Of a DNA stretch of 64,000 nucleotides, positions 31,140 through 43,200 are shown in pieces. The position numbers and the translations under genes were made by a program. The first letter of the stretch is position 1. Each line of letters opens with the position of its first letter. The stretch spans positions 744,001-808,000 of the forward strand of contig JAPNXP010000014.1 of NCBI GenBank assembly GCA_028753945.1. The letters run 5' to 3'. The stretch is from Hexactinellida sp. DTS-2022 (taxonomy: Eukaryota; Porifera; Hexactinellida). The notes beneath the pieces are model-generated. The model saw only the letters and a list, made by a program, of their open reading frames with translations. It was not told the origin of the DNA and made no database searches.

Positions 31140-34100
31140 TCAATTATTTTCTGGAAACACTTCTCCAGTTGGCTCTTGATCCTTAGTACTCTCTGTGTCT
31201 ATCTCGTCTCCAACTCCAGCAGACTTATTCGAGTATATTATGTCTCGAGGTTCCGAGTAAATATTTTGAAGTTCGATACTAGTTTCAGGTTTTTTGTCGA
31301 ATTCTTTGCTTATTGGGTTAGTTATGACCTCCCCTTCAACTGTAGTTGCTGTCATTGCCGCTGGTTTATCTCGCCCGCATATCTTACCACGGAGAGTTCG
31401 ACGCACTGCTTTATTCATCAGTGCGAATACGATCAGGAAAATGACACCACTGGGTCCGATGAGGATCAAGAATACCCATTCGAATACGGGAGATGTAATG
31501 CCATACTGCGCGAATATGAAATCGATTAGAATGACAATCCAAGGCACGCCCAACACTGGTAGAAGAACAACTCCACCGAACAATGCACGCTTCAACATTG
31601 AAGAATCCACCGTTCCTCTAACGCCGTTCATTGAAATCATTATCATTCTGACAATAACTATCACATAACAGATCGTGTTCAGTGCTATTATTGCAAATAT
31701 AGGTCCAAGCAAACTCCAAATGTATGCCAGTGTTAGGAAACATTGTTCATCTCGTCTCGCGTAATCTCCTCGAACCGTTCCAAAGATAAACGTTAACAGA
31801 ACAATCGGTAAGGGAAGAACCCACGCGAAAGCGAAGAGAGGCCAGAACATTTTCCTCCTTTCGATAAAACCAAAAGTAACCATGTATGCAATGAGGATAG
31901 CTATGGCCAGACCCCATGTGAACACAGCCAGCCAGAAGTAGCTCACGAGAAGAGATACAATTATGCACAATATCTCGTCCAGTACACCAAGGTTGACACC
32001 AAATACAAATGTGGCTATCCCCAGCAAAAGTGCCAGTGCGAAGTTGAAGAACATACGATTCATTTCCACATCGAAAAAGCGTCTCCCGCTTAAAATGAAT
32101 AGGATGAGAGAGATGGAAAGAGCGACTAAAGACAGCGCTAGGAAGATATAGGAAATCACCCTTAGTGCTATGTTCTCAGTTCTTATCAACATTTCCAAAA
32201 CAGCAAAACTTGTAAAATGCGAAACAAAACAGACTATTTTACCATTTGTTACAACAGTTTCCACACCCGTGATATCCCAAAGCTGTGTGACATTATTGAA
32301 GAATGCACAGACTGGTTGTGAGGTTGCATTATCGATTGACTCTGGGAGAGTAAACTCCAGCTCAAGAGGTGGGTCGAACACAGTGCCTCTGGGAACCCCA
32401 CTGATGCCTATACTCAACACAGAACTCCTGATGGCTCCACTTACTGACACACCGATAACAGAGCGACCTAGTGCAACGTTAGAAGAAATAATCGTTACAC
32501 GGGGGTTAATGCCAATGATGTTTTGTGACACGTTTATGTTTACAGTTTCACTTGAATTTAGAACACGAATTGAGAAGAATCCAGTATTTTGTATTACCTG
32601 ACTTTGTATCATAAATCCATCACCTTCGATCAAAAACGTGGCATTAATTGTAGTTTGCAATTCACCGAACACATCAATTAATTCATCTAAAATGTCAATG
32701 ACGGTGTTTTCTGTCATTTCTATTGGTGATACGATTAATACACTCCTAACAATAGTTAGTGTATTAGTGGCTAACTCAACGATTGAAACTTCGTTTAATG
32801 TGCTCACGTTGGTCAGTTCTAAAATGGTCTCCAAAGTTGATAATATCTCATTTACAGACAAATCTATAGAATTAATTGCAGTAGCGATGATAGCCAGTTG
32901 ATCAGAACAATCAACAGAAATTGATCCATTTATTGTTTCATTCAAGTTGCATGTTTCGGAAATAACATCAGCTGGGATTAGTACCGTATAAATGAAAGTA
33001 GTTTCTAACATTGTTGTGTTAGTTAACTGGACTACACAGAAGAACTCGTTGGAAGTCGGAAAAAGGGCAGCACTCAAGGTAAGGAATTGAGTGTCACTTA
33101 CCACGGTCCCATTGTTGTTGACCCAATTGGGAGTGATGGATGAATTTGGTGGATTGTTCAACACGCATGATACTGTCACTTGCTCAGGAGAACCTTGGCT
33201 GGTTCTGAAGATGGTCAAGTTAAGTTGGAGAGCTGGAACTAAACGAGATAAAAGAGGTAATAAATGGAGCCTTTACTATCAGTACAGATAACAAGTTTGT
33301 TTCTACACTTAGAAATCCAAAATTGCAGCCTGTGCCGACGCATTTCCCTTTGGAGGCACTACATTTGGTGGTTGGGCAACTAGTAGTGCCTCCAAAGGAA
33401 AATGCTGTCTGCCCAGCTGCAATTTTGGAGTGGTTACTCTTGTTATTTGTTTATCCTATAGTACATGGCTACGAGTCCCATATCACGATTCACTATGCAA
33501 GTTCGCCATGTCATCAACGGTTCAAGCAGTTTAGACAAATTTATCAAGTTATCACGAGACAAAGGAACGATTCATTAATTGGAGTTTGTTTCTATCTTAA
33601 ACCATTATCATAAGAGTTTAATGTCATTCATTAATTATGATTAGATAATAAATTATATAAATACAGTAGAACATCGTTAGTACGAACACGGTTAATACGA
33701 ATTTCCGGATAAGACGAACAAACAAATCCACAAAATCTGGTCCCTACAATGGCTATTCAATGAGTATTACTTCAACCCCAATTTGTGGCATGAATTAAAT
33801 CCTTTATTAAAATCTTTCTTCTTCCATCAGACGCAGAATTTTATGGAGAATCCAATGGTGAAATAAAAATTGGGAGTTTAGTATAACATTTTTTGAGTTA
33901 TGGCTCGAGATGCACATCTGTAACATATTGGACACCGATGCTAAGATTTGAGCTCCGGGGCAATCAAACTCTGGCCTGTAGAGCGGATACGGGCTAAAAA
34001 AAACCAAGGTAGTAAGATTAGAACTGGGCCAATATACTAGTATGGTCGGCACAGTAAAAAATATAATGGATAAAATGCATAAACACCAATCTACAAGAGT

Positions 34101-35864
34101 ATTACCTAATGGAGGAATAGTTGAAGGCATTGGGCTGCTAGAAGTAGGCATAAAAATCACTGATGATGACAAGATCGCACCAAGTTGACTACTGGAAGAT
34201 TGAGTAGGTATTGAGCTGCTAGAAATAGGTACAAAGCTGGAAACCACTGATGATGACAAGATCGCATCAAGTAGACTACTGGAAGACTGAATAGCTATTG
34301 AGCTGCTAGAAATAGGTACAAAGCTGGAAACCACTGATGATGACAAGATCGCACCAAGTAGACTACTGGAAGATTGAGTAGCTATTGAGCTGCTAGAAAT
34401 AGGTGCAGAGCTGGAAACCACTGATGATGACAAGATTCCACCTAGCAGACTACTGGAAGATTGAGTAGCTATTGAGCTGCTAGAAATAGGTGCAGAGCTG
34501 GAAACCACTGATGATGACAAGAACACACCTAGCAGACTACTGGAAGATTGAGTAGCTATTGAGCTGCTAGAAATAGGTACAAAGCTGGAAACCACTGATG
34601 ATGACAAGAACACACCAAGTTGACTACTGGAAGATTGAGTACGTATTGACCTGCTAGAAATAGGTACAAATCTGGAAACCACTGATGATGACAAGATTCC
34701 ACCAAGTAGACTACTGGAAGACTGAGTAGCTATTGAGCTGCTAGAAATAGGTACAAATCTGGAAACCACTGATGATGACAAGATCGCACCAAGTTGACTA
34801 CTGGAAGATTGAGTACGTATTGACCTGCTAGAAATAGGTACAAATCTGGAAACTATAGATGATGACAAGATTCCACCAAGTAGACTACTGGAAGACTGAG
34901 TAGCTATTGAGCTGCTAGAAATAGGTACAAATCTGGAAACCACTGATGATGACAAGATCGCACCAAGTTGACTACTGGAAGATTGAGTACGTATTGACCT
35001 GCTAGAAATAGGTACAAATCTGGAAACTATAGATGATGACAAGATTCCACCAAGTAGACTACTGGAAGACTGAGTAGCTATTGAGCTGCTAGAAATAGGT
35101 ACAAATCTGGAAACCACTGATGATGACAAGATTCCACCAAGTAGACTACTGGAAGATTGAGTAGGTATTGAGCTGCTAGAAATAGGTGCAGAGCTGGAAA
35201 CCACTGATGATGACAAGATTCCACCAGGTAGACTACTGGAAGACTGAGTACGTATTGACCTGCTAGAAATAGGTACAAATCTGGAAACCACTGATGATGA
35301 CAAGATTCCACCAAGTAGACTACTGGAAGATTGAGTAGGTATTGAGCTGCTAGAAATAGGTACAAATCTGGAAACTACAGATGATGACAAGATTCCACCA
35401 GGTAGACTACTGGAAGACTGAGTACGTATTGACCTGCTAGAAATAGGTACAAATCTGGAAACCACTGATGATGACAAAATTCCACCAAGTAGACTACTGG
35501 AAGATTGAGTAGGTATTGATCTGCTAGAAATAGGTACAAATCTGGAAACTACAGATGATGACAAAATTCCACCTAGCAGACTACTGGAAGACTGAGTACG
35601 TATTGACCTGCTAGAAATAGGTACAAAACTGGAAACCACTGATGATGACAAGATTCCACCAAGTTGACTACTGGAAGATTGAGTACGTATTGACCTGCTA
35701 GAAATAGGTACAAAACTGGAAACCACTGATGATGACAAGATTCCACCAAGTTGACTACTGGAAGACTGAGTAGCTATTGAATTGATTGTAGTGTGCACTG
35801 TACATGAAGTTGTCTTTATTACAGACGATAGGATTATACATATAATTATGGTTTTTACCCACAT
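31140..35864 (-). CDS. Adhesion-type GPCR A': inverted close paralogue of A
   Basis: Two exons on the minus strand, 35864-34106 and 33238-31140, joined in phase 1 (CCATTAG/gtaata, tcgtttag) as in A, giving about 1285 residues. Signal peptide MWVKTIIICIILSSVI is unrelated to that of A. About 19-20 copies of the 29-residue Ser repeat follow, many with Arg substitutions (ISSRSIRTQSSSS). Exon 2 (Ig, GAIN, GPS IVCFVSHFTSFAVL, 7TM) is about 95% identical to A. The reading frame ends at GEVFPENN, where A continues for 12 more residues, so a duplication breakpoint probably created the new stop. The tail keeps PRDIIYSNKSAG. Intron 1 carries the same family I foldback as A. Confidence 0.9.
33311..33430. 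mobile_element. Foldback element family I in the receptor A' intron
   Basis: TCCAAAATTGCAGCCTGTGC to CCAGCTGCAATTTTGGA with TTTGGAGGCACTAC and TAGTGCCTCCAAAGG arms. Same insertion site as in receptor A. Confidence 0.75.
33664..33745. mobile_element. Family A MITE fragment in the receptor A' intron
   Basis: CAGTAGAACATCGTTAGTAC, then ACGGTTAATACGAATTTCCG. Right part missing. Confidence 0.65.
34110..35790 (-). repeat. 87-bp coding array of receptor A'
   Basis: Same unit family as the array of A, half as many copies, with local doublets of neighbouring unit types such as the alternation of RTQSSSSQLGAI and ATQSSSSLLGGI units around 34680-35050. Confidence 0.9.
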
Positions 35865-35948
35865 CTCTCCAATGTTTTGTTTCGTTTATCAAACACGATC
35901 AGGATTGGAGGTTTAATTGAAAAATAGATAGACATTAGAAGTTTTAGA

Positions 35949-35958
35949 TATTTATATA
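35949..35958 (-). promoter_or_regulatory. TATA box of receptor A'
   Basis: TATATAAATA on the minus strand 85-94 bases before the start codon. Confidence 0.5.
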
Positions 35959-35959
35959 C

Positions 35960-37217
35960 TAGAGTAGTTATAACAACTTCGGTTATTAAATCGATATTGT
36001 AATTTGCTAAGTTCTGTGTTTTACTACCGCCAACTTGTTAGATCCATTTTTGATATATCGAGTCTATCCATTATAATCTGTCAATCTACTCGAGGAATTA
36101 ATTAATAATTGATGTTAGGACAGAAAGTACTCCTAATGTATCAATTTTTAATTATTCTTGCATTTTAGAGCAGTACTTTAATTATTTAAGCATTGTCATG
36201 TGATTTTCAATTTTATAAAAAGATTAATATTTATTGTTTTGCATAGGATAATGTTATTTGCATATTAATGGAAATAAAAAATAAGAATAAAATCCCGTTC
36301 GCCGTCCGTATTATGAAAATATATTGTTGATAAACAGTTAATTTATTTTACCTGGCCTTATATATTAAATGACAAAGATTTTTGATTTTTGTTTTTTGTT
36401 TGTTTGTCCAGAATTGATTGAGGAACTGGTAAAACTTGAAATTTGGCAGGGGAGTGGGGATTGGGAAATAGTGTATCTAGAAACGAGTTCTAATATCTAA
36501 AAAAATATTCACATTTTCCATCCTAAAAGGTGACAAAACTTTTAGCTAATTAATTTCGAGGGTTGTCCCAGTATGTATTAGCAGCTAGCATTCAATTCGT
36601 ATAAATTGATTTTAGTGTCTCTATCAGTTGTTAAGTGTACATTATAGAATGCATATCTGAGACTGTAATTTAATTGGTCGAGAATAATTCATGCATCTAA
36701 TCAGTTATTTGTGTTCCCTCTGTCTACCCATACATTTGTAACATTCCAGTGTCTATTTGATATCCAATAAACACGAATCAATACAATAACTTCTCCAGAA
36801 CACAAAGTTGTACAGTTCCTTAGTGTTATTTTATTTTATATCTCGAGTTGTATAGTATTTACAATTTATTTACTCTGTGATCATATAAATTTATAACTAG
36901 GGTCCACGGATATAGACTGCTTTGAAAAGGAACATGCTTGTAATATATAAATATACTAAAGATCTTTTTGTTATTCACAATCAAAAGATTTGGCCCATAA
37001 ATTGTACCTAATAGAACTATCTAATAGCAAGACAAAGTTTACTAAATGATGATATTTTTGTCACCACCCCTTATATAACATTTGAACTGTCTATTTAATC
37101 AAGTTTATTTCACATTTTTGATTAATATGAAAGCTTTTTGATTACTCTTACTAGAAATTATTAATTATATTGTAAACTGGTAACAATTGGATTCACAAAT
37201 CAATAATATACTATTGT
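35960..37217. other. Intergenic between receptor A' and SF3B2, nothing recognised
   Basis: About 1.25 kb of very AT-rich DNA, without obvious ORF, inverted repeat or array. It should contain the SF3B2 polyadenylation site on the minus strand. Confidence 0.6.
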
Positions 37218-40200
37218 TTAAAACTTGAATGATTTAATCTTTTTACTTGACTTGGTTGTTTCAGTTTGTGACTTCTTGCGTTTGCCCTAAAAAAACAAAA
37301 GTTCACATATTGTATCAATAAAATATTATATTTTAGAGTTTATTATTAATATACTACCTTCTTCACATCTGATGCGTCATCATCGCGATCTTTCAATTTC
37401 TGTTCATATCTATTCGTGGATTAAAATAGTAGAACAAGTCTCAAGAAAATCAAAACAGTATTAAAATCTGCCTTCCTACAGTCTCATTCAGATATTCAAA
37501 TAAAATTGTCTAGGCCTAGGTTCCTGAATATCGTTGGATGGAAAGAACTCTCATAAAACCGATTAACGTTCGATAAACCGAATTAACCGAGCATTAAATT
37601 AAATTATCGAACATGTTTGACTGGTTTACTATGACATGTTTGACGAGTTCGAACTAGCAAGAGTGTATAATAGGTGTGTTTATAACAATTATCTATGTAC
37701 GTATTACGAATAGTTGGCATACCTTGCTTGTAGTGTAGAAGGCTCCATGTCTAGCTCGCTGGGGTCTAACATTAGTTCCACTCCTTCTTCCGAGCCCATT
37801 GCGGGTGTGGGAGCCTATTAATTGAGACTATAATAAGGGGTATTTCAGAAAAAATTATATTTTTCTTTGAGTTTCTAATCAAATCTAGTCTCAAATACGG
37901 ACTGAAAGTTGTATATGTCTTAATGGAGTACTCACCTTTGCTAAATGCCCAGGAATTCCCTATAGAATAAAATAGAATTTAAAAATCGGCCAACACCTTT
38001 TCAAATATAATTTCAGGATTGGCAAGGTAATTTTTTGCATAAAAAATTCCTTTGCAAAACTAGGTTTATAACTTTTTAAAGGTGCCTTTTAGCCGAAATA
38101 TAAGTGAGCCTAAATTTCAAAAGGACACACAGTATACTCCGCTTAATAGAGCCACCGGTTAATAGAATTCTCCGCTTAATGGGTTCAAGATTTCACAGGA
38201 TTTATACGACAGAATTACAGTTTGACTCAAAATATTTTCGGTTATTTTATTTCTCCGCTTAATTGGTTCAAACTACCCTGGAACAAAACTGACCCTATTA
38301 AGTCAACTGTATATAGTTTTATTAAATAAGAGTTATAAATAATATGCTTACCCCTGATATGTCATAAGTATGGGTAGTTAGGAATGTGCCAGTAGACTTT
38401 TGCTTTTCTGGAATTAGTGTATAGAGAGAAGGGGTATCTCCTCTAAAGCACAAATAATCGATAAACTCGACTGTTAAATTAGCTGTAACATCACGAAATA
38501 GATGTTATGTCCAGACAAATTTGTAGTCTAATTATTCCTGAATATTAATTCGTACTAATGTGCCAATTTGTACTCAGTATCCAAATTTCTTATCTCAATT
38601 AAACCCAACAATGAATAAATTTAGTATTTATGTCGATTCGTATTTCAAGAATTGTAATAGTCGCCTCTACATTAGTATTATGATTCTAAACACTACAATT
38701 ATTCATGTAGTAACGAGAAATTAATACTTTATTAAAACATAAGATTGCAATTATTGTTTACAATAACTATACCCTTCATTGCCATCTTCTGTAGTCCGTT
38801 TTCTAAAATAAAATAAATTTAAATATTTGCTAACTAAGGTAGCAAAATATTTCCTGATTTAGGCCAGTGTTTTAATTAACTTTATCAGCGCAAACGAAGT
38901 TTTTAATCTGATTATAGTTATTTCATTATTGATGACTTAATAATTAAATTGTTGTATTATTCGCTTTGCAAATATTATAATACAATTGCTAGGTAATATG
39001 CTTGTCATAATTTCTGGTTGTGTTACTACTAATAATATGAATTTAAGATGTCCATAATAGCGATAAAATTCGGAGGAAAATATAATGTGGGCTGTAGAAC
39101 TTAAACAAGTTAATACCGAATAATACGAAGTCCTAATATATATAGTCAACATCCGTTAAGTCGAACGAACACTCAAGGGAAAATAAATTTGGTCGAATTA
39201 GCGAATTATCGAACGGATATTGAAAGGGCTTCCAAGGGAAAATAAATTTGTTTCAATTAGTGAAAGTTTGAATTAACTGTTGTCGACTGTACTTTCAATA
39301 TACAAAATATTCTGAATAAATCTACCTTAGCTCTATAGATCCCGGTGTTTCTATTCCTCTAGCCACTGAACTGATTCCACTGGGAGTAGTAAACCTGCAG
39401 AATACATATACACATGTCAAGGGTTTATTTTAAACTAAAAATTCACGTACTGTAGAAGGATTTACCATTATTGTTGTTCATGTCAAGGAATTATTCAGGA
39501 GCGCGAGACGCTCCTTTTGGAGTATGATTTTTGGAAAATTTTAATTTAGGAGCGAAAAAATTTGGAATCCTCTCCTACACCGTAACAAGTGTGAAAATTG
39601 GATCAGACAAGGATTAGGAGCGTATTTACAAATGGCTGTATAATACACTGGTTCATGTCTATGTATATCGTATTGCTTCGAATAAGCGCTTATAATTTTA
39701 GAGGGCCAAATTAATCCTGAATTTTTTTAATCCAGTAAATAATATGTTTTGACTTTTGGGTTCTAATGGTTCTCAACGACTGTATATAAACCGTAGTTGC
39801 CAAAATCAATGTACGTACTACATAATTACACTCCAGTTATCAACTAATGTGTTTAATTTATCATACAACCGTGGACCCCTATAGCAATATTAGACATTCT
39901 GTGGACCCCACCCATTGACAGTAATACTAATTTTGAGATCTTGTGGACCCAGGTTGGGAACCACTGGTCTAAGGGTTAGAACTTAGAACCTTTAATAATT
40001 GGGCCAATTTGCTAATTGCATAGCAAACAAATTAAATTTACAATGCAAAATATAGTATATTTCTACAAACATAATATTTAATTAATAATGTTTTGACAAT
40101 GGTACAATGAATTATAATTCCTGTTAATTAACCGTACACAATTATAACCCTTTATTTAAAATTGCTGGTATACATTTAGCTTTATACAATCGACTCGTTA

Positions 40201-43200
40201 GTATGAACACATGTGGATCGTAGGAATTTGCTTACCTATTCAAATACACTAACCTGCCAAAAAGTATTTGAACAGCAATAAATTGTATTCATACATCCAA
40301 GCTTATAGTAGCATAATAACATTAGTAAATGCTTCAACATGGCTATTTAGTAGCGCCACTTGTGCCACAACGATTATGCGTATTTTAAAATAAATATTAA
40401 ACCCAAAGCTGGCTCTGGATGTGAAAACTGAAACTGAAAGTTAATTCAATTTCAATTTCAATTGAAAATGAAAACTGATTTTTTATATTTATATTTCGAC
40501 CTCACGCCAGCTTAGGGTTTAACAATATATTCAGACACATATTAGCACACTTAAGTTGCAATTAAATGGCAATGGATATGACAGCTGACAGTCTATTCGA
40601 CACCACTCAGAAAGACATTGGTAGGAGTGGGCCCTCCTTCGTAGGCATTCAGTTCTGCCAGGAGTGCAACAACATGCTGTACCCAAAGGAGGACAAAGCT
40701 AGGAAAGCGCTCTTCTACGAATGTAGGACCTGCCATTTTAAAAAGGCAAGTTCATACATACACATACAGCAATTATATGCGTTTGTCCAGTTAGACAGTT
40801 ATCTCGATTGTATCAATTATTTACAGCAGTTCGTTACGTGCTACGGGCGTTGCACATCTTACACTGGCACTTACGGCATTCGTTTATAAACTTATTAAAT
40901 ATTGGATATATATGTGGTTAGGTAGACGGAATAATTGCTGCACACCATATACCTTAATACTCCATAACGGAAGATAAACATTTTGAGGGCCAATCAAATA
41001 ACCATGGGAAAAATAGGTCTTTATAAACTCAGGAATATTTAGTACAGTACGTAGTATACGAGTTCTATTGGAATTATATCAATAGAACCTCGTTAGTACG
41101 AACACGGTTATACGAAATTCCGGTTAATACGAACACTATTTCAGTCCCCTTCAAAACCTTTTAATACAAATGATATTGTTTAATACGAATTTCGGATAAG
41201 GCGAATGCATTTTGACGGTCCCCTGGTGTTCGTACTAATTAAGTTCTACTGTACTTAATACTGCGTATTGGGAAACAAACATTTTAAGGACCATTAAATA
41301 ATCAAGGGACAAAATACAAGCTTTATAAACCTATTGAATTATATACAGTAGTAGCTCGTTAATATGAACACTATTTCAGTTCCCCTCAAAACCTTTTAAT
41401 ACGAATTCCTCATAAAGCAACACATTTTGACGGTCCCCTGGTGTTCGTACTAACGAGGTTCTGCTGTAATTTGTTTGTTAATACGAATTCCGTTAAAATA
41501 ATGCATTTGACGGTCCCCTGGTGTTCGTACTAACGAGGTTCTACAGTAATTTGTTTGTTAATACGAATTCCTGATAAAGCGAATGCATTTGACGGTCCCC
41601 TGGTGTTCGTACTAACGAGGTTCTACAGTAATTTGTTTGTTAATACGAATTCCTCATAAAGCAACACATTTTGACGGTCCCCTGGTGTTCGTACTAACGA
41701 GGTTCTACAGTAATTTGTTTGTTAATACGAATTCCTCATAAAGCAACACATTTTGACGGTCCCCTGGTGTTCGTACTAACGAGGTTCTACAGTAATTAGT
41801 TTGTTAATACGAATTCCGGATAAAATAATGCATTTGACGGTCCCCTGGTGTTCGTACTAACGAGGTTCTACAGTAATTAGTTTGTTAATACGAATTCCGG
41901 ATAAAATAATGCATTTGACGGTCCCCTGGTGTTCGTACTAACGAGGTTCTACAGTAATTAGTTTGTTAATACGAATTCCTGATAAGGCGAACACATTTGA
42001 CGGTCCCCTGGTGTTCGTACTAACGAGGTTCTACAGTAATTAGTTTGTTAATACGAATTCCTGATAAGGCGAACACATTTGACGGTCCCCTGGTGTTCGT
42101 ACAGTACTAACGAGGTTCTACAGTAATTAGTTTGTTAATACGAATTCCTGATAAGGCGAACACATTTGACGGTCCCCTGGTGTTCGTGTTCCTACTAACG
42201 AGACTCTACAGTAATTAGTTTGAGAACTGAATTTGTAGGAAGCAAAGAACATGGAGCTGAGCGAGCAGGAATCTGCTTGCATCTACGTTAACAAGATACG
42301 TCACGAGGTCGACGAGTTGACTCGCATAATAGCAGACGTGGCACACGACCCGACGCTGCCTCGAACCGAGGAGTCGCCTTGTCCGGTCTGCGAACACAGA
42401 GAGGCGGTGTTCTTCCAGAGCCAGTCTACCAATGCGGACGAAGGAATGAAGCTATACTATGTGTGCTGTAATGATGAGTGTGGCAACCGATGGACTGATT
42501 AGGAATGTTTGGAATGATTAGTAGTATTATATGAATGGGAATTCATTAGATTGAGAAGTTATATGTTATGATAATTATCAATACACACTGTTCTCTCTAT
42601 ATTCCACCAGTGGGCAATTGGCCCAAAGTGGACTATTAGAGAATACGTATGGACTATTACAGATATATAAATAGTTGATTTGGACAAGTAAATAAGTGGA
42701 CTATTAGGAGAACAGTCTGTACTACGTATACTAGTTGTATTGCTTAATAAATACAGTCGACTCCGCTTAATAGAGCCACCGGTTAATAGATTTCACTGCT
42801 TAATTAATGGGGTTAATACAGGCTTTCATCCAGGAAAAAATTACCTCGCTCCTAGATTTTGTTAGAGCTCGTTCAGTTTTCATTTTGTACGCCTACATTA
42901 GTCATCTTGTATTAAGTCTATGGGAGCACTCTCGATATTGTAGGCCTAGATAAAAATCCTGTCAAATTACGCTCCTTTAGGCGCGCCCAGCACGCTTGGA
43001 TAACACCCTGGGTTAATATTTCACAGGATTTATAGGACGGAAATACAGTTTGGCTTAAAATATTTTCGGTTAATAGATTTCTACGCTTTATTGGGTCAAA
43101 GGAACCTGGTCCCGAGGTGACTTTATTAAGTTGAGTCGATTGTATATAACAAGATTCTAACAATAAAACAGATGTACTTCTTAATTGACTAGGAATTTCA

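Noticed and set aside
37520-37660. Possible further MITE of the TTCGATAAACCGAATTAACC type
   Set aside because: Motifs are suggestive (CCGATTAACGTTCGATAAAC, TTATCGAACATG) but no clear ends could be placed.
41345-42213. Regular repeats with variable middles that could look like a CRISPR array
   Set aside because: The unit is a piece of a pogo-like MITE, the variable part recurs in blocks, and the DNA is an animal intron. No cas genes.
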